In this document: positions 46,355 to 57,500 of the stretch, in pieces
How the letters are laid out: every line of letters starts with the position of its first letter
Position numbering within the stretch: the stretch's first letter is position 1
From: Cladopsammia gracilis
Taxonomy: Eukaryota; Cnidaria; Anthozoa; Scleractinia; Dendrophylliidae
DNA length: 64,000 nucleotides
Assembly: GCA_022457155.1 (NCBI GenBank)
Contig: JAJGOT010000157.1
Location: forward strand, 664,501 to 728,500
Reading direction: 5' to 3'
Translations under genes and position numbers: made by a program
The notes under the pieces: model-generated
What the model was told of the DNA's origin: nothing
Databases searched by the model: none
Seen by the model: the letters and a program-made list of their open reading frames with translations, nothing else

Positions 46355-47249
46355 AGATCTCCCATACAAAAGTGATTGGGGGTGATTGTCAGAAATTTTG
46401 AATTTGATAAAAAAAAAGGGACCAGAACCTCGTTTTCTGGACATGGCTTGAATTTTAACTGCTTTTTTTTCTGATAATGAACATTGTTTTGAATACAATA
46501 ATTATTAATAGTTCCTGTCATATTTATTTTCAGGCTTGATACCCTAAAAGATACCATGGTAATTCAAACAGTGGTCATTTTAGATTTAAACACCCTACAT
46601 GGTACCAAATCACAAATTTTAACCCTAAATGGCACAATGACCCCTGCTATTTTTATGTTGGCATCCCCCTCTCCCTTGGGGTTGAATGTAGCTTCTTTTT
46701 TTAACCAAAATCTCACTTACGCCCAAATAAAATTGAAGTGTTCAATGTATAAATTTTCAACTTTAACAAAATTAACAAAATATTAATGTGACTCAAACAA
46801 TCATTTATTCATACTTGGTTTTTTCATCATGATGGTTTATAATACAGAGTTGTAGCTAAGACAAATTCAGCTGGTGATAAGGGTTGTTTACTATGTACAC
46901 GGGGAAACCACGTAGCCATGTATAAGGATCAAAACTGCCAGAAGGCCTGGAATAGATAAAGGCAAATGGTAAGCAAATTTTGGTCCAGATATTTGGGTTG
47001 GGAATTTTAGACTACGGGGTACTTTTCAAGAAAATCCTGTTTTGTCTGTAAATGTTTTGTTCGGGAAGATAAATTAGTCTTCCCATTTAAATTCCATCTG
47101 GAATGGGTCAATGGTAAACAACCAAAGTCTTTCTCAGCTGGTTGAATTCACCAGCAGTCAGCTCTTAGCTTACGCCTGCTTCTCAGATGCTCCAAGGTCG
47201 CTCACTCCCACTTTTAAAACTGTCAAAAGTCAACATTTTTCATAAATAT

Positions 47250-47595
47250 AGGGGTATAGAATGGTCCATCGGAAATGATGCGTCTCGGAAAATATTCACC
47301 GAGTCTCGAATTCTCGGCATTTGAAATTGGAATCTCGGGCTCGCAATAATTTTTGAGGTCTCGAAGTCTCAAATTTTGGTAATTTGGATCTCGGAGTCTT
47401 GTAAATTTTTCTCGTAAATCTCAGCTTCCGTTGGAGATTTCAGTCACGTTTTAAGCTGTTTTAGTACTATCGACCCGACATTTTCCAGCAATTGGAGTCT
47501 CGGGCTTGGATTTGATGAAGTCTCAGCCTCAAATTTTTAAACAAGAGTCTCACAGTCTCGCAAAGTCTCGAATTTACCATTCTATACCTCTATAA
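47250..47595. mobile_element. MITE family E, copy 1 (CTCGGAGTCTCG-rich)
   Basis: The ends are AGGGGTATAGAATGGT and ACCATTCTATACCTCT. The interior is rich in short GTCTCG words. Copy 2 is at 58418-58784. Confidence 0.8.
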
Positions 47596-47630
47596 ATGCA
47601 TAATACATGTTGACATAACAATCATAACCA

Positions 47631-47854
47631 TAAAAGCTCTATTAAGCACCCCCCCCCCCCCACTATTAACCTCCGCTATCTAATAAGCCCCCCATTTGGA
47701 AGCCAGATATCAAGAGGTTATTTTGCATATATTTTAAAATTATTTAAAGATTTCAAATAAGCCACCCTCCCCCCCTTGCCTCCCTCTGTAATAAGCCTCC
47801 CATTCATGAGTTGTGAAATTAAATAAGCCCCCGGGGGGCTTAATAGAGCTTTTA
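47631..47854. mobile_element. MITE with TAAAAGCTCTATTAAGC ends
   Basis: Left TAAAAGCTCTATTAAGC and right GCTTAATAGAGCTTTTA are exact complements. Poly-C tracts and AATAAGCCCCC boxes lie inside. Confidence 0.85.
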
Positions 47855-47913
47855 GCTATTTCACTTTTGTTGATGTCTATTATCTATATACACTGTACAG
47901 CCCCATAATATAG

Positions 47914-48050
47914 TATATGTTGTGGTTCAATTTTATTCTTGTTTCAAATTTTATTTTCCTTTGTTTTTGGCCATGGTAATGTATGATAATGAGCTTTAAA
48001 CAAAGAAAAATAAAATTTGAACCAAGGATAAAATTGAACCACAACATATA
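47914..48050. mobile_element. MITE family B, copy 3
   Basis: It has the same TATATGTTGTGGTTCAATTT arms and size as the copies at 40487 and 41852. It sits about 100 bases beyond the stop of the cGAS-like gene. Confidence 0.9.
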
Positions 48051-48154
48051 CAACATTAAAATGTAACTTCCACATCACCATAGGACAATATGAAATATGC
48101 CATAAATGTTATATGATTGCATGTCATTAGCAATCAGAGCAATGATTTTTTTTT

Positions 48155-49372
48155 TCACCTTTTTAAATTGGTAATATTCTCGATGGGGTCTTTTCTAACT
48201 TTACTTAATTTATACAATAAAGTAAATAAAAAGTCAGAATGAACTCCCTCAATCAAGTTACAGCCAGGAATGAAGTAACTTGGCAGTAACTGTGTTGCTA
48301 GGCAATGAAACAAGTCATCCAGCAGTCCTAGAAGGTTGGCTGCAAAATTGCTCTCTGTCCATGAGTCCACTGGAAGCCTGTGACAAGCTTCAAAAAACAG
48401 CATCTTTAAGTGATAGGAATGGAGAAAATCAGGGCACTTTAAATGCCAAAACCTTATTTGTTTCAATACTCTGTAACACGTTATAGCAGCCGGGCATTGC
48501 ACTGCTATTTCCTGCAAAAGAAAAAGTTCTATTACGCTGAAAGATAGCCTCCATTCTACCTTTGGTTGCCCCTTTGGTGAACATTTTCCTACAAGATGGA
48601 GATTTTCCTCTTGTACTTTACCAAACGACTCATCACTGAGCCAGCTAGGTTGGCCATGTACCTTTACCCAAGATGGGTATTCCTTTGGAAGACAAACAGA
48701 AGGCAATGCCACCACCATATCGCAGTTTATAGTAATTTTTTGAAAGTCCAAAGACAAGGACAGAGTTACTGCAGGTGGATTAAATTCTAACTTGAACCGC
48801 TCACTTAGCATTGGGATTTGTGCAAAGATGTGTTCAACTTGTTTATATAAGTCGTCTACAATAAGCAACGGATTTAAGTACATTTCACCTTTCCGTTTTG
48901 GATCACTAGGAACAATACTAAAGTTAGCCCATCTTTTTCTATACTCATGATCATTTAAGAACACAACAAAATATCCTTCGCTGGTATCTTCTTGTTTCAT
49001 CAATATGGCCGGGCTGTCAGCCGATCTTCCTATTTTTATATCCCGAAACACACACAAAATATCCATTTCAAATTCAAGATGGGGCTTGCCATCTCCACGT
49101 CGTTCAAAATTTGGAATATTCACCCCCTCCGCGGTACTTCCAGTCCAGACAAACTCGACTTCTTTATACAAGGGGTGTTTCCGCAAAGGTTTGTACAGAC
49201 AATTCTTGATAGCACTGAAGACAGATGGAAATATTTGCTTCGATATATCATCCATAACTTTGAAACCACCGTCATCTAAATGTTTCTGTAGAGAATCATT
49301 CAGGGATACAATTGAATGCCCCGATAAACGGTCAATTTCCTCTACTGCCGCCATGGCCACGGCCGCTGCCAT
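48155..49372 (-). CDS. Mab-21/cGAS-fold nucleotidyltransferase, candidate cGAS-like receptor, single exon
   Basis: This is a 405-residue intronless frame. The NTase signature is GSTAEGV (G78-S79), then EFEMDIL (E102, D104), and a third acidic residue, D218, in ITINCDMVVAL. These three acids form the metal site in active cGAS-type enzymes. The C-terminal half is a Mab-21 helical domain (VEWRLSFSVIELFLL, CYRVLKQIRFWHLKCP, SYHLKMLFFEACH). No cGAS zinc-thumb H..CC..C insertion is seen. Family members either bind nucleic acid and make cyclic dinucleotides for STING, or are Mab-21-like proteins of unknown activity; keeping all acids favours an enzyme. The frame extends upstream to 49588, but that part reads through a poly-C/poly-Pro tract. 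ATG 49372 has A at -3 and G at +4, so it is preferred; 49399 is an alternative. Confidence 0.85.
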   Translation of the reverse strand: MAAAVAMAAVEEIDRLSGHSIVSLNDSLQKHLDDGGFKVMDDISKQIFPSVFSAIKNCLYKPLRKHPLYKEVEFVWTGSTAEGVNIPNFERRGDGKPHLEFEMDILCVFRDIKIGRSADSPAILMKQEDTSEGYFVVFLNDHEYRKRWANFSIVPSDPKRKGEMYLNPLLIVDDLYKQVEHIFAQIPMLSERFKLEFNPPAVTLSLSLDFQKITINCDMVVALPSVCLPKEYPSWVKVHGQPSWLSDESFGKVQEENLHLVGKCSPKGQPKVEWRLSFSVIELFLLQEIAVQCPAAITCYRVLKQIRFWHLKCPDFLHSYHLKMLFFEACHRLPVDSWTESNFAANLLGLLDDLFHCLATQLLPSYFIPGCNLIEGVHSDFLFTLLYKLSKVRKDPIENITNLKR

Positions 49373-49442
49373 GTTGAAGTTGTTCCTTTGGTACTTCATA
49401 TATAAGGACACATTTTCTCTCTTCTGTAGGGAGGGTGGTAAA

Positions 49443-49472
49443 GGGGGGGGGGGGGGGGGGGGAGGGGGGGTG
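49443..49472. repeat. Poly-G tract upstream of the cGAS-like gene
   Basis: This near-pure G run lies about 70 bases upstream of the preferred start codon. It produces a false poly-Pro extension of the frame. Confidence 0.85.
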
Positions 49473-49474
49473 TC

Positions 49475-50000
49475 TAGATCACGTTTCACGAAAAATAAAA
49501 TTGTCATTTCACGTTTCACGGATAATAAAATGGCCATTTCACGAAAAAAAAAACATTCCTTACTTTTTGCTAATTGAATTACATCCAAAGTACAACTTTG
49601 TTTGTTGTCTTTACCGACCGTCCACTCCTCGTTCTTCTGATGTAAAAAGAAAGCTGAGTTCTTTGTTTCGCTGACGTTGTGTAAAGTTTAATACCGAACC
49701 TTGTAGAGTGACCTGGGGTCCAGAATGACGATCAGTTACGGTCATGCATTTGTCACGCAATTTACCACCGGCGTAGTTAAACGCTTACTGGATAATTTTT
49801 TGGAAGGAAGAAAGAATCACGGTTTACAGTAGCATTTAACGAGGAAAAAAACAACAGTCATTTTGCAGTGCTCATGAAAAAAAGTCTATTCACGGTTTAC
49901 GGGTATGTAACCAAATCACGTTCCACGAGAAAAAAATAGCCATTTCACAATTCACGGGAAAAAAGGCCTTTCACGGATAACGAAAAAACCCTTTTCCACC
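49475..50000. repeat. Short TTTCACG-type degenerate repeats
   Basis: CATTTCACG, CACGTTTCACG and CACGGTTTACGG words recur about ten times across 49475-50000, often followed by A-runs. There is no coding capacity. The identity is unknown. Confidence 0.5.
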
Positions 50001-50137
50001 TTCTACAGGGCGAAGGGGGGTTCGCTTATCTGCAGAACCATGAATGGGTCCCCAAGAACGCTCCGAATGACTAAACACAACAACACCATGAAGACATTCG
50101 GACAAACACAGAATCCGTCTATCCATATCCAGCGCAA

Positions 50138-50682
50138 TAGAGCGTTTTCACTGACGTCATATCAAAATTCACAAGCCGTTTTCGATTCCAAAATGTTTAT
50201 GGAATTGTAGAGAGTGTAAAACTACACCTCTGGGCCAAATTTTGAAGCGCAAGAGCATTTAGTTCAAGAGTTATAGGCGAACGAGTGTTAGACATTTTTA
50301 GTAAGAAATGTATGGAGCGGCCATCTTGGTGTTCCACTTTGGTACACCAACATGGCGGCCAAAAATTCAAAGCCTTAATTACACCAAAAATCTCATCACA
50401 AAATATTGTATTCGCTATAAGTGCCATTAAATCTGCTCATAAGCATCTATAATTCAAAACTAAACTTTCAACTTTGTTGATTTTCACGGCTTATTTGAAA
50501 TAGCGTGACGGATTCCGTGACACATTTAAAACCTTTATAAATCGGAAGCAAAACATCGTTAAAACCTGAAACTTTTTGTGAAAGATTATAACACTGGTAT
50601 CCATATATCATGTTAGAAACAGCTTTGTAGGATGTATACTTTAGATTTTTGAATTTTTATGACGTCATGTGAAAACGCTCTA
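50138..50682. mobile_element. MITE family D, full copy (about 545 bp)
   Basis: Left TAGAGCGTTTTCACTGACGT and right ACGTCATGTGAAAACGCTCTA are complementary apart from one step. Its right part is the same sequence as at 40371-40670, where a family B MITE has inserted. Confidence 0.85.
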
Positions 50683-50901
50683 TATGCTTTACTACCACCA
50701 TTGAATGCATGCCTGGAGTGTGTTTTTTTTTTACCTTCTTCTTGTAACTTTTTTTTTTTTTCGGTGAGCAAACCATTCACTTTGGAACATTGCTAAAGTA
50801 TTTCATCTTTATCTTAATTTTAAAATGCTTTACAAATTAGGAATTTTAAAAATCATATTACTTAATAATTATTATAAATCTTTGGTCTCATGTTTGTTGG
50901 T

Positions 50902-51095
50902 CAGTGATTGGACTACAATCAAGTGGTTGTGCAATTGATTTCAATAACAAGGGTTAAAAGAGACAGGAACAAAATAGTACAGTGAATTGAATTACAAATG
51001 CAGAAGTAGATTGATGTTACAATTTGAAATTTTATTCATTATATTTGTAAAATAAAATTAAGTCATGACAATCAGTGCTTCCTTGATTTCCTCTA
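50902..51095. repeat. Dispersed repeat, copy 2
   Basis: This is the same element as 45809-46003, with about 80-85% visible identity and small indels. Confidence 0.7.
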
Positions 51096-51099
51096 TTAT

Positions 51100-52435
51100 C
51101 CCACTAGTGGCATTCCCTTATGCCATCCCCATAAAATGTTTTGTTTCCCATCGCCTTCCCTCTCGTGAAAGTGGGTCGGTCAGTCGGGCAAAAAAAAAGA
51201 GAAAATTGACTGGGGGATCTTGAGTCCAGAAAAAGCCTGGATGCTAAGTAAGAAGGCCTGGTTACCTGTGTGTGCTTTCGATTGCCAATGTTTTCCAAAT
51301 CAAATTAAATATGAAAGATTTCTATTTAAAATAAAGCCTTCATGATCACATGTTTAAAAAGTAAAATTTTGCTTGTCAGACATTGTATCTGAAATTTTTT
51401 TTTTTACTTTTCCAAAAAAATGGGTCGGTCGGGCAAAGGGAAACGAAACAGTTTATGGGGATGGCCTTAGTTTGCATTATACAAAGTTTAACCCTTTTTA
51501 AAGGTTAAATTCAAAATTCAAGAAAAATTTCATTTTGTAAAATATTGAAAAACAAGTGGTACCATGCAAAACCACCGCTTATTGCTATGTAGCATAGGAT
51601 TTTGTCAACAGATGCAAAAGTTAGAACTACACAATACATATGTATCTCCATAATTTACTCTGGGAGTAGAAGGGTTAAGGTACAAGAATACCAGTACACA
51701 ATCAATGGGTACAATCCAAAAACAAGCAAAGCACAAACAAAAAATGTCAAGTGCCTTAATTATGTGCTATGCAGTAAGGTGGCGAAGCTACATTTTTGTC
51801 TGGGAGCTTCTTTTTTTGAGGGTCACACTTCCCTTTTTGAATGTGATTATACATAATCTTACTTTAGCTCAATGAATCTGAATTTGATACCAGATGTTAG
51901 GCTTAGATGAAAGTTTTGGGCGATGCTCTTTTTATGCTAATCAGCGTTTCCATAGCAACTGTAAACAAATATGGCGAAAAACAGTTCTTCCTAATTATGT
52001 TTTGATTTTGGGGCTATGTACCCGCGACACACAAATAAATGCGTTGTAATCTGCACAGTGTAGCACACTAAATGAGAAAATTTCAAACAAATTAAACTGT
52101 TTGATTTTGAATAAATTGCTGAAACATTTTTAACATGTGTTTTTTCATGTTTGAAATGTAAGTGGTCAAAACATTACATAGGTCTCACAAATTACCACAG
52201 AACGTTTCCTCAGACTTAAATTATTACTCCCTGCAAATAGTTCAAGCAAAGCTGCATTTGAATGAAAAGCTCGATCTCTTTATTGAGATGGAGACTCTGA
52301 AATGGCTTTATTAGTAAAAATTGGTCTCTGAGACTTGGAGAACCATTAAAAAAACTAGACTGCAGTTGAAAACCTGTGAAATTCGAGTAAAATTTTCTTT
52401 TTGACCCAAAATTTTGTATTTCTGAAAGACCATTT
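51100..52435. other. Gene-free stretch
   Basis: AT-rich sequence. ATGGGTCGGTCGGGCAAA-type words occur in inverted relation near 51140-51190 and 51420-51460, so part of this may be a small element. No gene was seen. Confidence 0.4.
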
Positions 52436-52440
52436 GCCTC

Positions 52441-52524
52441 CCCTACTGAGGTCCCTACTGAGGTCCCTACTGAGGTCCCTACTATGGTCCCTACTGAGGT
52501 CCCTACTGAGGTCTCTACTATGCC
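52441..52524. repeat. 12-bp tandem repeat, 7 copies
   Basis: CCCTACTGAGGT is repeated seven times in perfect register. Two units read ACTATG and the last is more diverged. Confidence 0.95.
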
Positions 52525-52654
52525 TTCAATTACTGCAGTTATTTAAAATTAAATGTATGTTACACCAAGTGTATTTCTTTAACACTCACTTAATGATTCT
52601 AATGCTTATTAAATATATTTCTGAAGTTAATAAATAACCTAAATAGCACACACT

Positions 52655-53115
52655 TTTGCAATTTTATCATAATATAAGCCAGTGAAAGCTTGTGTTAACT
52701 TATTCAAATTACTCTGGAATAATTTTTAACTTTAATTTATTTTGTCAGATTCACAACATTTTTACCAAACTGTTATTTATAATTAAATATACATGTATGC
52801 TATGTAAACCAAATATATTACCGGTATTTTATTAATGATTACAAAATAATGCAAATGCATCATTGAAGAAATTTCTGATCAATAACAAAAAAACTAGCAC
52901 CAATTCTCCTAAAAGAAATAATTTGTACTTAAACAATGATGCAGCAAGATATAGGATAAAAACTAAATTACAAAAATAATATATTCTTGAATCTGGGAAA
53001 ATACTTTTTTATTTATAATATAAGCCAGTGACAGCTTGTGTTACTTACTTATTTACTGCAATATAGCTGAGTAGCTCTGGGAAATTTTTAACTTTGATGA
53101 TTTTTTTAGATTCAT
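52655..53115. repeat. Direct repeat pair about 355 bp apart
   Basis: ATAATATAAGCCAGTGA(A/C)AG and CTTGTGTTA followed by CTCTGG(A/G)A occur near 52667 and 53019. Confidence 0.6.
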
Positions 53116-53180
53116 TTTGTATAACTATTTGAATGTTACAGCAAGTGCTTTTAACTAAGAGAATTATGTGACATTAAACA

Positions 53181-53503
53181 CTAAAAGATTTTTTAAAAAA
53201 CATTTTAAAACTTTAAAAACCAATCACATTTCGATGCTACCGATATTTCAAATAAAAAGTGTCAAATAAACAGTTTTGACACTTTTTTACTTTTTTTATA
53301 TTAGAATATTGTATATTAAGTAGTTTTATTTTTTACCTTTGTAATTATACCCATAGGACCACCGAATGTTTCTGTATTGTTTTACCCCATATATATTCTT
53401 GTTTCAATTTTACCTTTTTTGACTTGATAATGGCGTGAATAAGTAGCGTTGAAAAATGTCGTTGGTTTTTAAAGTTTTAAAATGTTTTTTAAAAATCTTT
53501 TAG
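53181..53503. mobile_element. MITE with about 43-bp terminal inverted repeats
   Basis: CTAAAAGATTTTTTAAAAAA at 53181 is mirrored at the right end by TTTTTTAAAAATCTTTTAG. Pairing continues through CATTTTAAAACTTTAAAAACCAA. Confidence 0.85.
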
Positions 53504-54045
53504 CATTCAATTTTATGATAAAATCATTTTCAAAATCTCTCCTTTTAATTACGTGACAAATTTTAAAATAATATTTATTTATGAGGTCAAGCAAATGTCA
53601 CTACATTAAATTATTGATTCTAAATTTTAAGAAGCATGTTCAAACTTACTTCAATGATTGATAATTGACATTCCTGAAATGTCAATATTATTATAATTTG
53701 ACAATTTACACTTAACATCCATGATGTACTTCATGTAATATGATGCATAAGTGCAAACTTTTCAGAGAAACCTTCCAAGAAACCTCAAAACTCATTTAAA
53801 ATGAAGTATGTAGTGGAATCAGGTTGCAGCTTAGTGTGTTACTCATTCCCAGGGTAGACATAACAAATTTGAATTTGTTCCCTGGGTAGACACAACAAAT
53901 TTGAATTTCCCTGGAGCATGCTTTTAGAAACTTGAGAACATCCTATGTTTTGTAAACAAGTAAACAATGGACACAATAATAATACAATGCACAGTACAAA
54001 AAACAGACAAACTTCCCATAAAAGGACACCATCAGGACCAGAAAA

Positions 54046-54285
54046 AGTGTCCGTTTAAGAGAGGTGTCCGCTTATGGGAGGTGTCCGCTTAAGAGAGGTG
54101 TCTGCTTAAGAGAGGTGTCCGCTTAAGAGAGGTGTCCGCTTATGGGAGGTGTCCTCTTAAGAGAGGTGTCTGCTTAAGAGAGGTGTCCGCTTATGGGAGG
54201 TGTCCGCTTAAGAGAGGTGTTCGCTTAAGAGAGGTGTCCGCTTATGGGAGGTGTCCGCTTAAGAGAGGTGTCCGCTTATGGGAGG
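54046..54285. repeat. 17-bp minisatellite, about 14 copies
   Basis: The units alternate between GCTTAAGAGAGGTGTCC and GCTTATGGGAGGTGTCC. The 17-base period shifts frame each unit, giving repeated peptides in every frame that should not be read as protein. Confidence 0.9.
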
Positions 54286-54372
54286 TTAAAAATGTAGTGT
54301 TTGCAAGTGTCTGCATGCTTGTGGGAGGTGACCACCTATGGGAGGTGTCCATTAACGAGGTTTGACTGTAGT
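54286..54372. mobile_element. Pogo/Tigger-like terminal repeat remnant
   Basis: It ends CATTAACGAGGTTTGACTGTA, the inverse of a CAGTCAAACCTCGTTAATG end followed by TA, as in pogo/Tigger-type elements. The same GGGAGGTGTCC words form the neighbouring minisatellite. Confidence 0.55.
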
Positions 54373-54545
54373 ACAAACATTGAAAAGTATCATAGAAAGT
54401 ATCACAGAGGGATCATTCAATCTGAACATAAACTTAGTTTTCAACTTCTGACCTGCTATTTCAAATTCTATAGGGAGAGTGACCTGTTTTGGATGCCAGC
54501 TGTTTCATTTTAGTCTGTAATTTCGAGGTTGTCCTAGATACATCT

Positions 54546-57500
54546 TCAGTCCAGCTTTGATGGATCAATCATGTGTCTGTTAATATTCCGTGCTCCAATC
54601 AGCAAACAGCAACAGAACAAACTAGCCACTTCAAGAGCAATAAATATGCCTCCCCATTCATAAGATTTGCTGATTGTCATGAGAGGAATTCCAGCAAGTG
54701 TGGCACCAACTAAATGATTGTGTAGAGAAAAGAAGTTTTCAATGAACACTTGTTTCAGGAATAGAACATTTGCTCGTACCCCGGGTTTTTAAAATGATAA
54801 TAAGCTTTTAACATTCTAATGTGGTGACTTGTATTAAAATAACAAATACCATCACTGCAATTTGTACATGTATTGAGCCATTTTTTAACCCGTGAATATA
54901 AGCGCATGCGTAATGAACGGGTTATCGGTAACGGCGACAGATATGCAAATGAGTCACTTGCTCGCTCACTCCTTCCATCAGCTGTAAACTTAGTGACGTC
55001 ATGCTTTGTTACGAATGTGTTTTGTAACAAGAACAGCGTGAATCCAGCGATAACAATTACTAAATTGGTGTAAACGAATACAAACAACAACAAGCTTAAA
55101 GATGTTCTGCATTTGGAGTCTTTAATGCAACGTTAAAATCGATCTAAAAGGAATTTTCAACTGAGACACGCGTTTTGATGGTTATCTACCTTCAAGTAAT
55201 AAAATTTATCCCATTTCGCATCAGTGGTCACGGTGGTAGAGTGGTGTAAAGCGCGGACTTACAGCGGAAAGGCCCAGGTTCAAATCTCACTCGAGACGTT
55301 CTTCTTCTTCTTTTTTTTTTCTTTCCTTCTTCTTCAGACTGAACATTATGAAAGTGATGTACGGTATTTTTATTTTTTGCGTTTGTCAAAAATCCTTACG
55401 TTTAATTTTTAAAAAGATATTGAACCGTGACAGAGTGAAAACATAAGCTTACTGCAATTTTGCGTTAAGTGTTAGCATTTCAAATTCACGGGTTGGCTCT
55501 AAGGAGCATTTGATTACTCAACCAAATCACACGTTTTATCATTTTGACAAGTACACATGAGTCATGTGCATTTGTCAAAATGATAAAACGTGTGATTTAT
55601 GATGGGTGAACTTGAGCAGTGATATATGATTTTATACCATCTGCCCAGAATTTAATTTTATAGCATGCACAGTGTTTTATGATAAATGCTTGGTTAAAGT
55701 AGCGTTTGATAAAACAATGATTTCGGTTTAAAACATGGTGTATGTGTAAGGAAAGTACAGAGATTCTAGATGTTTGTCACGCAGTTCATTTTAAGTCGGA
55801 TGGTTTGTAATTATTTTCACAAGATTGCAATCCAGGGCCTGGTTGTTTGAAAACCGATTAAGATTAAGACTAATCCTGGATTAAAAGTTAACCGAGAATG
55901 TGTAGTTCCAGAAAAAAACCCATACCCACCCCATGGAAGGTCAGTGGAAATTCCTAGGGAGCCGGGGGTCTTAAAAGCCAATATTTTAGAACCAAAGTAT
56001 GAAGCTAAACTGGAATTTCCTGGGGGAACAGGGGGTGCTAAACAAAAAACCTTCCGTGAGGGGAGTATGGATATTTTCTGGAACTGCACAATTTCATTTC
56101 TCTGTTTAAAAATGTTTTCAAAAGGTCATTTATAGCTAGTAGTCTTAAAGTCGAAACTGAATCGTAGAAAACTTTGGAAAATTTTCAATTGTTGAGTTGT
56201 TTAACTGGCTTCAAAATTGATGCAAATCCTGGGTTACCTTAATCCTGGGTTAGCTTAATCCTGGGTTAGCTTAATCATGCTTTGAACAACCCGGCCCAGC
56301 AGTTTTTAACATTTGCAAAAAATGATAAACTTTGTGAGTAAAAAAATGGTTCAACACAAACTGCAGCAGTGGTATTCGTTACCTAAATACAAGTCACCAC
56401 ATTACAATGTTAAAAGCTCAGAAAGCATAATGTTACAGAAGTAATTATCATATTTAAAACAGAGTTATGGGTAAATGTCCAATAGAACCTTATCAGTTAC
56501 AAAGGGTGTGGGTACCCACTTCTCTTTCCACAAAATAAGAAAATAAAATTAACATCTACAAACAATTATAGTAGAGAACTTGAGCAACAAGAATATGGAC
56601 ATTCCATAAAGACAGGAAACTGTAAATGTTTCCTGTCTTGGCGTACAACCTACATGTACTTGTATTGCCACCTGGGACTTCTCTTGTTTTAACACTGGGG
56701 TTAAACAACCTACAGTAGTTTGTGCCCTTCAGATTCCAGATTGAATTGGCATTAAATTTTTAGAAATGCCAAACTGGTTTTTGTAAGGGGAGGAAAACCA
56801 GAGAAAAGCCATTGGAGCATGGATGAGAACAAAAGGAACTCAGTAAAGGTCTGCATTTTCTCACCATTTGCTGCCAAAGCAACAATAGCATGTGTTGTTC
56901 CAGTTAATCCAGGAGGACCATTCTCCATGGCTAACACACCATACAAGTTAATAGCTGTGTACAATGAGAATCCTATGCCAAATACTAATGCTGAAATAAA
57001 CCACTGAAATGGAACAAAATAATGACTTCTTTTTAAATACTGCATATAGTCAAAACTATAAATAAAATCTTTTTAAGACGTCGGGCTTAAAAAGAGTTAA
57101 CTTCCAACATACATGTACATGAAATCAGAGATCACTACATAATTAAGGTACAAATGGCAGTCACCACCCAGCAGCCACTCATGATCTCAACAAACTCGAA
57201 AATATAAAAATTAATGTGAACAGGCCAGCTCACAAAATCTTGTTTTGTCAAAAAGTAAACATGTTACTTCTTTTCCAATGTACAATGTATCACATCTTGA
57301 CAACCTTTCACATCAATTCTCCAACTCTGACATTTATAATTCATGAAGAGCAAACAAAGGCAATCACTACAGTGAAGGAGGGTTGGATGTGTGACTAACT
57401 ACCATGATAGTCAGTCATTGGATCAGTTTGTTTCATTGTGAAAGAATTATTTTATTAAATTATAGGCAGGGGATTATTAACTGAACAAAATAATTAATAA

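Noticed and set aside
46265..46557. Minus-strand frames with poly-Pro
   Set aside because: They are artefacts of the poly-G tract at 46328-46354 next to a repeat copy.
49373..49588. Upstream extension of the cGAS-like frame with a poly-Pro stretch
   Set aside because: The extension reads through a poly-G/poly-C tract and TTTCACG-type repeats; ATG 49372 has a better start context and begins just before the conserved domain.
54046..54372. Repetitive peptide frame (SAYGRCPLKRGVCLREV type) as a protein
   Set aside because: It is the translation of a 17-bp minisatellite; similar frames exist in all phases.
54755..55093. Minus-strand 112-residue hydrophobic frame as an extra SLC37A4 exon
   Set aside because: Exons 5 and 6 join in phase without it, and it has no similarity to the transporter.
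55230..55304. Functional tRNA gene
   Set aside because: The A and B boxes are present, but the acceptor stem does not pair and the anticodon arm is poor; a SINE head or pseudogene is more likely.
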